Below, in pieces: positions 46,264-57,716 of a stretch of 64,000 nt of DNA. Below the pieces are notes generated by a model. It made no database searches. It worked only from the letters and a program-made list of their open reading frames with translations, and was not told where the DNA came from. Location of the stretch: positions 248,001 through 312,000 of the forward strand of contig JAOWBW010000388.1 of assembly GCA_026119855.1 (NCBI GenBank), read 5' to 3'. Origin of the DNA: Campanula takesimana. Lineage: Eukaryota; Streptophyta; Magnoliopsida; Asterales; Campanulaceae. The first letter of the stretch is position 1, and the number at the start of each line of letters is the position of its first letter. Both the position numbers and the translations under genes were made by a program.

Positions 46264-47005
46264 AAATCAAAGTAACATTAGATTAAGCACAAATACATAG
46301 AGGTAGATTGAAATGGAAACTTTCTTCTCACATATAGCTGAAAAAGTTCTCAAGACCGGAGGCTCAACCCAAGTTATAGAGTTGTTGGCCCAAGATAAAG
46401 TATCAATCACTATATTGGCATTGACAATTACATGAGAAATGTGAAAAAGATGATGACAAAGTCGGATATTATAACCATTCTCAATCTTCCACCGTGTACC
46501 TTACTTTATAATGACCTGTGACAAACAGATACCTCTCCAAGCGAAGCTTGAACAATGCCTTATATTGGCATTCACAAAATCCCCACGCGGGTAATATTTA
46601 GCTTTGAAAACACGACAAACTAAGGCATCCGGGTTAGTGATAAACCACCGACCGAAAGCATTGCTAGATTGAACAACTAAAGATCACAAAAAACCAATCC
46701 GTCCGCATCTCTCCCCCAATACATTTTTTTATCAAATCAATACTTTGTGAACCATCCATCTAGTCGATTACCCCCACCAAAATGAATTCATCATCCATCC
46801 GCTCTAACATTGCGGCAAACGAAGTCGGGAATAAAAATATGCTCATACGATAAATCGAGATAGCATGAACAATGAATTGGATAAGGATGAATTCTTCATC
46901 GCGAGGCAATGTAAGATCAACCAAGGATTCATCCAAAGGGATAGTCTGCTTTGTACTTGAAAACACCAAAAGCAATTCTATTACACCAAACCATATCATC
47001 AAACA
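46230..47005 (-). mobile_element. 5'-truncated LINE fragment with poly(A) tail
   Basis: The minus-strand translation shows LINE reverse-transcriptase C-terminal features: a thumb-like FILIQFIVHAISIYRMSIFL, then FPTSFAAMLERM, and further on KAKYYPRGDFVNANI with SFAWRGI, the conserved end of plant LINE ORF2. It is broken by stops and frameshifts. T31 at 46230-46260 on the plus strand is the poly(A) tail of this minus-strand copy. The 5' boundary and target duplication are unclear. 47006-48230 holds only AT-rich sequence and poly-T runs. Confidence 0.75.
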
Positions 47006-48234
47006 CCAACTCTACTACACTTCCAAAATCAAACCCAAATACTATATTCCATAGACAAACTAAAACCAACAATGTTAACATATTTAAACTTACATACACA
47101 GTCACACACATTCAAACGCACACACACGATGAAGGCAACCACCATGAGTAGATCTCAGCATAACATTTATAAGTACCAAAACTTTTTTTTTTTTTTTTAT
47201 CACTATCTCTATATTATAATACAACTCAAAAATAACTTCCAATTGACTTGAGACAAAGAAGGGCTAGGATTGTTTTGTAACTTCCTTCATCCTACGGCTG
47301 CCATTAAAAGATTTATTTTCAATTTAATCTCAATCCTTAGATTGTTTCTCCACTTCTCCGATCCTACGTCTGATATTAGGCGGTTTCCAAAGTTCTTCTT
47401 CCTCTTTTTGTTTTGCAATGGACAATCTGATTTACTCAGGTTGCAATAACAGAGGGATGTATGTTTGATGGCAAACTCAATTCCGTGTATAGGAAAATGG
47501 TTTTTTAAGGAAGACATACTTCATACTTTCATTTTGTATGTACCGTCACCTAGATGTACTGTTACCGTGCCACCGGCACGGGCACGACGACTAGTTCAAT
47601 TACATTTACACTCGCTGATACAAAATGTGGTGATATCACTATTTCAAATCAGTATCTATTCCAAAACCGTCTTCATTTAGAATCAAAATTATATTGGAAT
47701 GTCGCGCTCTTGACTATTTTAATTAGATAAAGAAAGGGCAATATTATTATACATCCTTTCCGCTCTTCTTGGAATATACGAAGGAACACCACATGAAATC
47801 ACAATTTGGCGTAATGTAGACATCCCTAGGAAGATGGACACACTTGATTAATTAACTTAGAATTAATTATGCATGTAAAATATCGCAGTCGACTCGACAA
47901 TATTGGTACCGTAATAAACATATTCTACGGGTTACATTTATACCAATGTAAAAATACACAACATCAAAACTTTTTTTTTTATTTATTATTATTTAAACAT
48001 GTGAGACTTAATTTGAGATTTTTTTTTTTTTTTTTGAGATTTATTATAGTCTAGCGGGACTTATTAATTCCTTCTAGCTAAGTTGTCCATTGTGGACCCA
48101 AGCATAGTATTTCACATCCCCTTACAAATTCCCCACACCCTCAACCATTATATTGCATGTTATTAAATTCTCACATCCTTCCTCACATTAGAGCACAAAC
48201 ATTACACACACTAAATACAGAATACATACACATA

Positions 48235-48247
48235 CATATATATAAAT
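48235..48247 (+). promoter_or_regulatory. TATA box of the FUSC-type gene
   Basis: CATATATATAAAT lies 36 bp before the ATG, implying a very short 5' leader unless a further upstream start is used. Confidence 0.5.
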
Positions 48248-48282
48248 CTTCTCATTTCCGGCCATCCATTGGTGGCTAGACA

Positions 48283-51016
48283 ATGTCGGTGGTAGCGGCG
48301 ATGGTCTCAAACCGGTCATGGGCTGCATGGCGGATGCGGCTCGCCTCAGCTGTCCGGACAGCTGTGGCGTGCTCCATAGTAGGGTGCACCACCCTCTACG
48401 GTCCGTCCCCGGTCCGGATCATGTTCCAGTTCCGAGCATTCGCCTATGTGGTCACCATACTAATAGTCTCCGACGCTACACTAGGTCAAGTACTAAAAGG
48501 TTGTCGAGACGCCCTGATATCAACGGTCCTAGTGATACCGCCGTCCATATTTGTTTTGTGGATGATCGGGCCCGCTCGATTCTCTGAGGCTATTGCTGCT
48601 TTGGCGGTGGCGGTGGGGGCTTTTTTAGTGTCGTTGCCAAAGTCAACTTCTTTGTTGACCAGGCGAATTGCTTTCGGGCAGCTTGTGATAGTGTATGTTG
48701 GTGTTATAGTTCAAGGGGTGCATGCTAGACCGGTCATGCACCCGGTTCATGTCGCAGCTAGCACGGCTCTTGGGTGCACGGCTTCTATTATAGCTCTATC
48801 GTTACCGTATCCTTGGCTAGCATTTCATGAGGTAAGGCTAAAATCTCTATTCTATCCTTGTTGTTATCAAAGTCAACATCTTTGTTGAGTACCGCTCGTT
48901 CCTGCACCCACGCACACACATACGCGCGTGCACACACAGTTTTATGTGTCTGGGAGTGTGCAAGTCAGAAAGCGATCTGAAAGTTGTAACGTAGGCTAAT
49001 ACTTTGCTGATATTACAGGTACGGAAGCTATTTCAGTTGTACACAGAAAATACATCAGAGAGGACAGGCCTCTTCATGAAGGCCTTCTTCTGTCAGAACA
49101 AAACAACTGCAGATGACTTGATCAACCAATCTCAGCCATTCACTGAAACAGGAATCAAACTTCTTCAGGATATTGAGCTCATTCAGGTAAAAACCCGAGG
49201 CAAAATAACCAAAAGAAACGGGTGAATATTTTCACACCTAAATAACTAAATAAAGACGTTTTTTTTTTCTTGTACACAGGAGGGTGTTCAGTGGGAGAGA
49301 CCACGTATCAGAGACTTCAAACCTCATCTGATAAACCCAGCAGAAAGGTTACAGAACGTGGAGACAATACTAAGAGGGATGGAAATTGCACTATCTTCCG
49401 TCCCTTCTTTTCCAGTTAGCCTGATTGATCCAGAGCTCAGCAACGTTCTTCAAGGTTCAGAAGTACAACAAGGTCTGAAACTAGAGCAAGCAAAGTGTTT
49501 TTTACCTTTAGATGCAATGACAGTCCCGGAGACGAAAGAAAAACTCTTAGACAAGTCCCTTAAATCGCTTCACACCACTTCCCTGACCCAAAAAGACTTA
49601 CCTTCCCTTTTCTTCTTGTCCTGTATAGAACAACTGCTTACCAATCCAGCAGTAACTCTGAAACCTCAGACAAGTAAACATGAACAATACAAAAACTCAG
49701 AAATCCAAGAAAATTTTAGCTTTAAATTTTTTTTCCGGTGTTTAAATCTCAAATGGAACGGTGAGGGAATAATATTTGCCCTCAAGTGTTCCATGGCATT
49801 AGGTTTAGCAGTGTTTTTAGGTTTAAACTTCAACAAAGCAAATGGGTACTGGTCAGGTCTGACGATCGCTATCAGCTTTGTAACAGGAACACAACCAACA
49901 TTTTCAGTAGCTAATGCTCGGGTACAAGGAACAGCAATAGGGTCTGTCTATGGGGTTTTGGGGTGCTTCATTTTTCATAGACTGACAAATATAAGATTCA
50001 TATTTCTCCTACCTTGGATCGTTTTCACTAGCTTACTACGACATAGTCAAATGTACGGTCAAGCTGGCGGGATTTCAGCAGTTATAGGAGCATTACTAAT
50101 CTTGGGCAGGAAAAACTATGGCCCGCCAGATGAATTCGCTATTGCAAGACTAACAGAGGCGTCCATTGGATTACTGTGTTTGGTCATCGTGGAGCTTCTT
50201 CTTCAACCAGCTAGAGCAGCTACTCTGACCAAAAGTCAACTCTCTCAGTGCTTGGGGACACTTCGTCAATGCATACAACAAACAGTTCTTTGTTCCATCC
50301 ACAAAGACCAAGGGGAATCATTTTTTCATGTATTGAAAGAAAAACAACAAAAACTCAACTCCCAAGTCAATGAGTTGAAGAAGTTTACCGAAGAAGCAGA
50401 AATGGAACCCGATTTCTGGTTTTTGCCTTTTCGTGGTTCTTGCTACCGTAAACTTAATGGGAGTTTATCAAAGATGGTGGATCTAATGCATTTTATGGTC
50501 TACCATATGGAGTTTCTCCTACAAGCCTCACATAGGACTGGTGTTGCTTGGAAGGAGCTTCAAGAAAACATGAAAAAAGATTTAGAGCTTTTCACTGAAG
50601 CCGTATGTCCATGCCTAAAACGATTAGAAAAGATCAATTTGATAAAATCCATTGACGCTTTTGAGGAGCAGGTGAGAGAGGAAAAAAGACTTCAAGACCT
50701 CGAGTCCGGAAAACCACAAAGTACAAACGTAGCTCATGTTTTGACAACATCTGATGATACATCTGAGAAGATTTTGAATTCATTCTTTCAGCATTCAAAG
50801 GAAGTGGCGGTCAAAATTCAGACAACCGAAGATGAAGAGGAGCTAAAAGGAAAAACAATTCTTTGTTTGAATTCCCTGGGATTCTGCATCAACGGTTTGA
50901 TGAGAGAAACATCAGAAGTTGGGAGAGCTATAAAAGACTTGGTACGACAAGAGAATCCCTCTAGGCATGTGAATTTCAGTGAAATTTACAGCAAGATAGA
51001 TACATTGTATGCATAG
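48283..51016 (+). CDS. FUSC-type membrane protein, putative aromatic-acid exporter
   Basis: There are three exons: 48283-48831, 49019-49186 and 49280-51016. All junctions are phase 0 (GAG/GTAAGG, TTACAG/GTACGG, CAG/GTAAAA, ACACAG/GAGGG), giving 817 aa. Exon 1 encodes a cluster of hydrophobic helices (VRTAVACSIVGCTTLYG, AYVVTILIVSDATLG, LVIPPSIFVLWMIG, ASTALGCTASIIALSLPYP). A second helix cluster at about 400-550 contains IIFALKCSMALGLAVFLGLN, NGYWSGLTIAISFVTGTQPT and GTAIGSVYGVLG, the core FUSC repeat. The C-terminal 250 residues are hydrophilic and helical. The family includes bacterial AaeB p-hydroxybenzoate pumps, and plant members are annotated as such; the true substrate is unknown. It should sit in a membrane. 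No lesion is visible. The 3' end faces OST4. Confidence 0.85.
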
Positions 51017-51757
51017 TAAATATGGTACCATCAGATCTTACTAAGAAACTATAAGAATTAGGATAATTTGGTCATGATGGTGTGGCCAACATAAATTAGA
51101 AATGTTCATTTGTCACTTGTTAATCTTTGTGTATAATAACCCAAGTGGGGGAAACTGAGGTTTCAAGCAGAATCTAATATAATTGACTCTATATAATAAA
51201 AGACTTTCAAGTATGCTAGAATCTCGTACAGATAGAAAGATAACTGGCAAAATATAACCAGCAGAAAGGGTCAACAAGTACGAACTCAAAACAGAGATAT
51301 ATTTCCATGCAAATGGAAAAGGGAACTAGGCAATTCTTCCTAACGGACCCCTGGATCAAAGAGAATAAAGCTAACGTTCTAGTCCTCTAGAAACTTTACA
51401 CTGAATTCATCACTGAAGTGGCCCTGCAGTCTATATTAGACAACAAATGGAATTTTACAAAATTCCAGCCAAATACCCATTGCCACCTTAACCCACAAAG
51501 GTTGCAAGATAGTCCCTAGTCCTAAGACCAACATTTTGACATGAACGAAGACATATGAATAGTAAACGTAATTTAAAATCTCTGTAGAAAGGGCTAGAAT
51601 AATATAGTATAAGCATAAATAGTTCTGAAAATATGAGCCAAAACAGCAGTCACATGCACATAGTCTGCAAAATTAGGTTTTGCTACATTAAAGCCTAGCC
51701 AATATTGAATATCATCTTGCTGTAGATTCCTGGTGCAGACATATAAAATCTGAAACT

Positions 51758-51871
51758 TCAGTTGCCTTCATATTTCGGGTCAGCCATCACGTAATGGTAA
51801 GCGATAACGAGTACAAAGATAGAGATACCAAGAAAATTGGCGAAGAAGCCCAGGTCCTGATCATCAAACAT
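51758..51871 (-). CDS. OST4: oligosaccharyltransferase subunit OST4
   Basis: This 37-codon gene begins MFDDQDLGFFANFLGI, has a single membrane helix (ISIFVLVIAYHYVM) and ends ADPKYEGN, as in plant OST4A/B. OST4 is a mini-subunit of the ER oligosaccharyltransferase that helps hold the catalytic STT3 within the complex for N-glycosylation. The acceptor TTTTTTCTTCAG lies immediately before the ATG, so the leader is spliced. The donor ACC/GTGAGT at 52542 on the minus strand gives a 671-bp leader intron. The protein is too short for ordinary ORF cut-offs and would be missed by automated calling. The full family length is present. Confidence 0.93.
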   Translation of the reverse strand: MFDDQDLGFFANFLGISIFVLVIAYHYVMADPKYEGN

Positions 51872-52660
51872 CTGAAGAAAAAACAGTTACAAGATAAATT
51901 AGACCATTTCATTACTTCCCGTCACAAAAATTGAAGCCACAGATCCACAGAAGAACTAGATTAGGAACTATCACATATTTCTAAAAGCTCATTTGAAAGA
52001 CTTGAAGTAATCAAACAAAGCTCGAACCAATTTTCAAGCTCGACAATATAATCAAAAGTCAAGTATCAGCTTGGCTAACTTTCACCCCAATCTACCTATA
52101 GAAACCAATAATTTAGCATCTGAAATTGAAATTGCTCACATCTTCCCCTTTTGTTAACCCATGTTCACCAGGTCACGACAATGTCCCTCCGTCCCCTAAT
52201 CTGTCCTTATGCATAAACTAAGCCTCATTCTGGCCCCTAAATGATCCTCCTCAATTGAGTGAAATGACCTCAAAAGTAAAGTCTCAATCTTCAAACACTT
52301 TTTAATAAGAACTAAAATCAAGGTATTAAATTTACGATATCAATCTAATAGGCGGCACATTGATTTTCACCTAGTCTTACAGTAATCCACAAATCGTGAA
52401 CAGCAAATTCAACAAGTTCTTAAAGAATAATCACTATAGTAGTGAATTAGATCTAAAAACCTACAGATCGGCACAATGAAGCAATGAATTTCAAAATTGA
52501 GACTTGCAAATTGATAGAAATGTAGGAAATGGAGGAACTCACGGTGGGAATTCGTCGGAAAAGAAGGATTGTTTCTAGATTTTGACGACGACGACGGCGG
52601 CGATCACCAATTCTGAGGGTCTACGATGATGGGAACTAGGACCAACACAGTACATATATG
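51872..52660 (-). other. OST4 leader intron and 5' exon
   Basis: Intron 52542-51872 runs from GTGAGT to TTCTTCAG. The upstream leader exon (about 52543-52650) includes a GTCGTCGTCGTC-type stretch on the minus strand. Possible TATA sequences lie near 52676-52690 (AATATAAAT) and 52650. The start site is not determined. Confidence 0.6.
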
Positions 52661-52731
52661 ACGAATTGAAGGTTTAGATTTATATTAACAAGAAGTAGGG
52701 AGGAGGGAAAGTCAAAAAAGTCAAAGAGTAG

Positions 52732-52803
52732 TGTGGCTGCTGGGATTCGAGCCCAGGTCTCCACGGCCACAACGTGGAATTCTTACCACTAAACTACAGC
52801 CAC
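52732..52803 (-). tRNA. tRNA-His (GTG)
   Basis: The minus-strand sequence folds as a complete cloverleaf. The acceptor GTGGCTG pairs with CAGCCAC, the D arm is in GTTTAGTGGTAAGA, and the anticodon stem-loop CCACGTTGTGGCCGTGG carries GTG. The T arm is CTGGGCTCGAATCCCAG and the discriminator is A. There is no intron. A T6 run about 13 bases downstream can serve as the Pol III terminator. The extra G at position -1 is added after transcription in eukaryotes. Confidence 0.95.
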
Positions 52804-53045
52804 TTTTTGTTTGTTGATATTCAAATTAAATAAAAGTAATAATATTTGGAGAGATAACAAGAACCTGACCTCCTAATGTAAATTTATTACTATTATTATT
52901 ATTTTTTGAACAAGTAAATTTATTATTTGATTCATATAGCGGGTGTTGTCGATATTGTGGTTTGATTTTCCATAGTTTTTTTTTTTCTTTTAAGTAAAGT
53001 TGCAGTATTTTAGTTGATTTGTGTTGGACTAAGTATAGTATATTT

Positions 53046-53078
<33 letters not shown>

Positions 53079-53297
53079 TAATTAAAGTTGCAACATTTTA
53101 GTTTGACTCTTGTCGTCGACCCAAATGATTTCATTTATCGTGTCCTCAAAGCCAAATTTTTGTATTGTAGTGTTTTTGTGAATGCCAGTGATAGGCAGTA
53201 GAATCATTTGTGCGACAGTGATAGGCAGTAGAATCATTTGTGCGACCCAAGTCATGCTTCAGAAGATCTCTCAATGAAGATTTGATTAAGGGTTATA

Positions 53298-53574
53298 CTC
53301 CCTCCGTTCCACCTCACTTGACACCCAAGAGGTGGGCACAAGAACTAAGGAAAAAAAAAATATGAATAATGTGTGGTTAAAAATGAAGCAGATAATGAGT
53401 GGGGTAAATAGTAGGTTGGTTGAATGAATTGAGTGGTGGAAACTGAAGAGAGAGAATGAGTGGTGGGGTAGAGTGAATATAAAATTATAAAAAGTAACCT
53501 ATTTTGAGAAGTGTCAATTGAGCTGAGACGGACCAAAATGCAAATAAGTATCAAGTGAGCTGGGACGGAGGGAG
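53298..53574. mobile_element. Stowaway MITE
   Basis: CTCCCTCCGTTCCACCTCAC and GTGAGCTGGGACGGAGGGAG are flanked by TA. The interior is the reverse-orientation relative of the elements at 15806 and 21401. Between 52804 and 53297 there are two long T runs, a short direct repeat (GTGATAGGCAGTAGAATCAT twice near 53188) and no gene. Confidence 0.9.
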
Positions 53575-53631
53575 TATATTGTATATGTTAATCGGTTCGT
53601 AAACATTGTACGGGATAAGGCTCCGATCTAA

Positions 53632-53851
53632 TTTTTTTTTTTTTTTTTTGAAAGTTTGTATAATATCATTTAAGGCAATTTCCATCGTGTTAACACAAGT
53701 TAACCACAAACTCCCCGTAGGGAGGCGAACCTGTGACCTCCAACAAAGTGGAAGCCACTTAATTATTGGGAATGGGGGGAAGAGGAATCGAACTTGGGAC
53801 CTCCCGAAGGAAATCCCAAGCCCATACCACTCGGCCAATGAATGCTTGGGT
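53632..53851 (-). mobile_element. tRNA-derived SINE with poly(A) tail
   Basis: It is read on the minus strand. The head carries a Pol III A box (TGGCCGAGTGGTATGGG) and B box (AAGTTCGATTCC), as in Leu/Ser-type tRNAs. A second B-box-like ACAGGTTCGCCTCC follows about 65 bp later. The 3' end is a run of about 17 A. A perfect 12-bp target duplication GCTCCGATCTAA flanks it (53620-53631 and 53852-53863), proving retroposition. There is no protein-coding function. Confidence 0.9.
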
Positions 53852-54019
53852 GCTCCGATCTAAATGAAGTTCCATCTTTTATCTTTTATGTGAATGGACT
53901 TAATTTACCAAAAAAAAAAAAAAAAAGAAGGCCTCTATGCCCACTATTAGAATATTTTGAGGTGAATTTTTATTTCACCACATCTTAAGGGGGGAAATGA
54001 AATTTTATTCTATCCATCA

Positions 54020-54343
54020 TATGGATGGCCAAAACCGGTTCCGGGCCTGGCAAAAGGGTGACCCTGAACCGGCCCGCGCTTACCCCGGTTCCGGTTCCGG
54101 TTTGGCACAATTCGGTTCCGGTTCGGTCCGGTTCCGGTCTCCCCTTTAAAATTATTGAAAAACAAGGGATTTTCGGTCCGGTTTCGGTCCGGTTCGACAT
54201 ATATGTGACCCTGAACCGGCCCGGATGCCTTGCGGTTCCGGTTCGACCGGTTCCGGTGTCCTCCCCGGTTTGCTCCGGTTCCGGGCTTATCTGGTCCGGT
54301 TCCGATCCGGTTTTCCGGTTCCGGTTCGGTTTAGCCATCCCTA
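54020..54343. mobile_element. hAT-type MITE with CCGGTTCCGG arrays, first of three
   Basis: Termini are TATGGATGGCCAAAACCGG (one base off TAGGGATGG) and GGTTTAGCCATCCCTA. The target duplication ATCCATCA lies at 54012-54019 and 54663-54670; the right copy was pushed away when the next element inserted across its edge. The interior is made of CCGGTTCCGG / GGTTCGGTCC words around an ATTATTGAAAAACAAGGGAT core shared with the second element. Confidence 0.85.
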
Positions 54344-54345
54344 AT

Positions 54346-54656
54346 TAGGGATGGCCAAAACCGGTTCCGGTTCGGCATATGGGTAACCCTTAACCGGCCC
54401 GCGCTTACCCCGGTTCCGGTTTGGCACAATCTGGTTCCGGTTCGGTACGGTTCCGGTCCGGTTCCGGTCCCCCCTTTAAAATTATTGAAAAACAAGGGAT
54501 TTTCGGTCCGGTTCCGGTCCGATTCGCCATTTATGTGAACCTGAACCGGCCCAGATAACTTACGGTTCCGGTTACTCCGGTTCCGGTTTGCTCCGATTCC
54601 GGGCTTTTCCGATTCCGGTCCGGTTTTGCGGTTCCGGTCCGGTTTGGCCATCCCTA
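54346..54656. mobile_element. hAT-type MITE with CCGGTTCCGG arrays, second (nested)
   Basis: Termini are TAGGGATGGCCAAAACCGG and CCGGTTTGGCCATCCCTA. The perfect 8-bp duplication TCCCTAAT (54338-54345, 54657-54664) includes the last six bases of the first element, so this copy inserted into that element's edge. Confidence 0.9.
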
Positions 54657-54677
54657 TCCCTAATCCATCATACACAC

Positions 54678-55092
54678 TAGGGATGACCAAAACCGGTTCC
54701 GGGCCCGGTTCCGGTTCGGCATATATAAGACCCTGAACCGGCCTGCGCTTACACCGGTTCCGGTCATCACAATCCGGTTCCGGTACGGTTCCGGTCCGGG
54801 TCCGGTTCAGTCCACGCTACCTTTTTTTTTTTTTTTTTTATCATACAATAATGAATAAACATGTTAAAATTTATTAAAAGACAAGAGATTTTTATTTTAT
54901 AATACACTAATGAATAAACATGTTAAAATTTATTGAAAAATAAGGGATTTTTATTTTTTTTAATGGAAATGCCGATCCGGTTCCGGTTCGCCATATATGT
55001 GACCCTGAACCGGCCCGCGCTTACCACGGTTCCGGTTTACTCCCCGGTTTGCTCCGGTTCCGGGCGGTTCCGGTCCGGTGTGGCCATCCCTA
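54678..55092. mobile_element. hAT-type MITE with CCGGTTCCGG arrays, third
   Basis: Termini are TAGGGATGACCAAAACCGG and CCGGTGTGGCCATCCCTA. The perfect 8-bp duplication ATACACAC lies at 54670-54677 and 55093-55100. The centre holds a T run and two copies of a TTAAAATTTATTRAAARA block. It is longer and more diverged than the other two. Confidence 0.9.
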
Positions 55093-55580
55093 ATACACAC
55101 CTTTCCAGATCAGACAAACCTACTTTACACATTGAAACGACGTGGTTTCCCATATCATTTTGGCCGTTCTTGGTTCAATGAACTTCACTGGCAATTGACA
55201 AACTCCATTTGCCAACCTACACTCACACACACACACACAGTCGAATCACAGTCTGTGTTTCTCTCAATTTAACTCCATAACTGTGTTCATCGACAACTAA
55301 TTTCTCACTTTTCAGGTGTGTTTCTCTTATCTATAATTCATTGTATCTTGTGAAACTTTTGATTTATTTGTATTTTATCGTAAATTCTGTATCTGAGATG
55401 ATTTTGGTCTTGAATTTCTCTACTTTCTAGGTTGAAAATCAAATTTCAGCTTTGATTTCGTTCTGGGTCGGCTTTGATTGACCATTTGCTATTAATGTGT
55501 GTGATTTTGTTTTTTTTTGAAAGAAAGATGTGTGATTTGTTTTGGTACAACTTGATTGCGGGATGTTTCACCCAAAAAAC

Positions 55581-55694
55581 TAGGGGTGTCAAAATGGGTG
55601 TTTTGGGTGTATCCATTAAAGTTAAAAATCCGGTGGATATCCGGATATTTTAACTTTAATGGGTACACCCAAAACACCCATTTTGCCACCCCTA
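55581..55694. mobile_element. 114-bp palindromic hAT-type MITE, copy 2
   Basis: Same length and near-identical sequence to 10252-10365. Ends are TAGGGGTGTCAAAATGGGT and ATTTTGCCACCCCTA. The perfect 8-bp duplication CAAAAAAC lies at 55573-55580 and 55695-55702. A lone Stowaway-like end (CTCCCTCCATTCC) follows at 55709. Confidence 0.92.
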
Positions 55695-55960
55695 CAAAAA
55701 ACATTGCTCCCTCCATTCCAAATTCCCTTATTTTGACTTTTCAAAGTGAATTTGATAAATATTCTGACCCCTACATTTCATGATTTTGATTAAGAATTGG
55801 TATATGCTCCATGTTGAATCAATGTTTGGGAATCACTATTACCATTTCGGTTTTCAATTGAGTTGCTACAAACTAAATAAAGCTAGACAGAGAGTGAAGT
55901 TCTGTAGTTGAAAAGTGGTACTAATACACCCGAATTAAGTTTCTTACTTTCCTTTTTAGA

Positions 55961-56148
55961 CTGTCCCAATTTAAGGTTCTTACTTTACTTTATTACCTAA
56001 AATGGAAACTAGGACCCACTTATCATTCTCACACCAAAAACTCCATACCCACTTTCTCACTCTTACTTTACTTTCCACACACAACATTTACTTTTTCTTA
56101 ATTTCCGTGCAAAGTCAAAGTAGGAACCTTATATTGGGACGGAGGGAG
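55961..56148. mobile_element. diverged Stowaway-like MITE
   Basis: The right end TATTGGGACGGAGGGAG is intact before TA. The left end is degenerate (ACTGTCCCAATTTAAGGTTC) and has lost its CTCCCTC. The interior CACTTTCTCACTCTTAC is typical. Confidence 0.55.
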
Positions 56149-56184
56149 TAATATTTTAGGTTGTTAATTTTCAATCGCTGAAGC

Positions 56185-57605
56185 CAGTGGCAGATCTAGG
56201 ATTTTCAATCAGGGGGGTCAGAATTTTGTATGACGAGAAAAAAAAAAGCACACAAGTAAAGACAATAAAATTTAACAAAACATATAAAGCCTATTTTTAG
56301 CCCTCACCTCAGGTTAGGAGCGGTAATTTATTCCTCTTTATAGTTCATGGCCAAATTTTTGTATCATATTTAACTAGAAATCCTTAGAACACCTAACAAG
56401 CTACATAATTAAAGTTTCAGGATACTTTTGATAGTTAGCGACTTACAAAGGAACCACGTAGTTGTGACATCGAGTATTGAACGTCGGAAATCCTTGCTTG
56501 AGTCAATTGACAAGATAACTAAAAGCCAATTGACAAGATAACGCCACCAACAAAAACACAATGATATAGACTACTAGTCAGGAAACAATTTAGTGTACGA
56601 AATACATTGATGTTAAATTCAAAATTATTCTCATTTTAACTACACTAATCTTTATTGTGTCAAGGTGATCATCTTCAAAATTTCAGTTTTCTTTTCTCAG
56701 CAAGATCTAAACTGATCTTAAATACTATGTAAATATGAATCCCTACAATTAAAAGGATATACTCCCTCCAATTTATTTGATCCCAGTATTTAAAATTGAA
56801 ATAACAGTCCAAATAAAGTAACACATGTTCCATTCAGATGTAAGAGTTTCATTTAGCCATTTAAGTCTGTAACATAGCAAACAACACAACTATAACTGAA
56901 CATTGGAACATAACATAACCTAGACAACACAGCACCAGAACAACTGAACCTTCAAATATAGCTTGACACATGTAACTTATAATGTAGTCCATAGTCCTTG
57001 CAAATAAAATAGAGAACACACTAAGGAATTTCAACTTCCAGTTGAAGAAAACTAACCTGAATAAATCCATAATCTTGGTAGCCTCCAAGATTTTCCGGAC
57101 AATCTTCGTTTTGTTGCTGGAAAATCCCCTTTCAAGGTTAATCAATGGCTAAAAAATTAAGAAATATAAAAAAGGGTTCGAATTTCAAAACCATAATTTT
57201 TTAGGGTTTCAGAAATTGGGGGATTTGAGATTAGAATGGGAGGGAGAGATGATGAAGGGAGAGAAATAGGTACGTAAACTTAGTCTTTAGCCGCGGCCGG
57301 ATGAACAGAGTGAGTGTGGTTCCCTTTGTCGTCGTAGCCGTAGTAGCAGAGTCTCCCGTTCTTTGGCGAATTGCGGACGAATTGATAGGCAGGGTGCATT
57401 GTGTAATTGTATTTTGAAGTGATTTTTCCGTAGAGTCCTTCTCTTATATACAAGGGCATGAGTGCAAAATTTAAGGGGGGTCATGTGCAATTTTCCAGGG
57501 GGATCATGTTAAAAATTGCTAGTCTTTTTGAAGGGGTAAAAGTGAATAAAGGGGAAAGTCAGGGGGTCAATTGACCCCCCACGCTATAACGTGGATCCAC
57601 CCCTG
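56185..57605. mobile_element. hAT (Tip100-like) deletion derivative, 1.4 kb
   Basis: It begins CAGTGGCAGATCTAGGATTT and ends GTGGATCCACCCCTG. The 8-bp duplication is GCTGAAGC / GCTGAATC (one mismatch) at 56177-56184 and 57606-57613. The termini match the style of the transposase-bearing element at 22704-26538, so that or a related copy could have mobilised it. GGGGGGTC...GACCCCCC subterminal words occur at both ends. No transposase domain is seen. The 57230-57420 part resembles the 5' leader side of such genes. Confidence 0.85.
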
Positions 57606-57716
57606 GCTGAATCTATGTTAGAAATACTATCAATTGAAACTTTTGGAATTTGGTAAAGACAAGTGAATTATTTTAAGTCTTTGGTAAACTACATACTGTA
57701 TATAAGTACCATAGAC

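Noticed and set aside
54025..54690. Open frames over the CCGGTTCCGG arrays giving Arg/Thr/Pro/Gly-rich peptides of about 100 residues on both strands
   Set aside because: They are translations of simple subterminal repeats inside transposons with proven target duplications; periodic composition, not protein.
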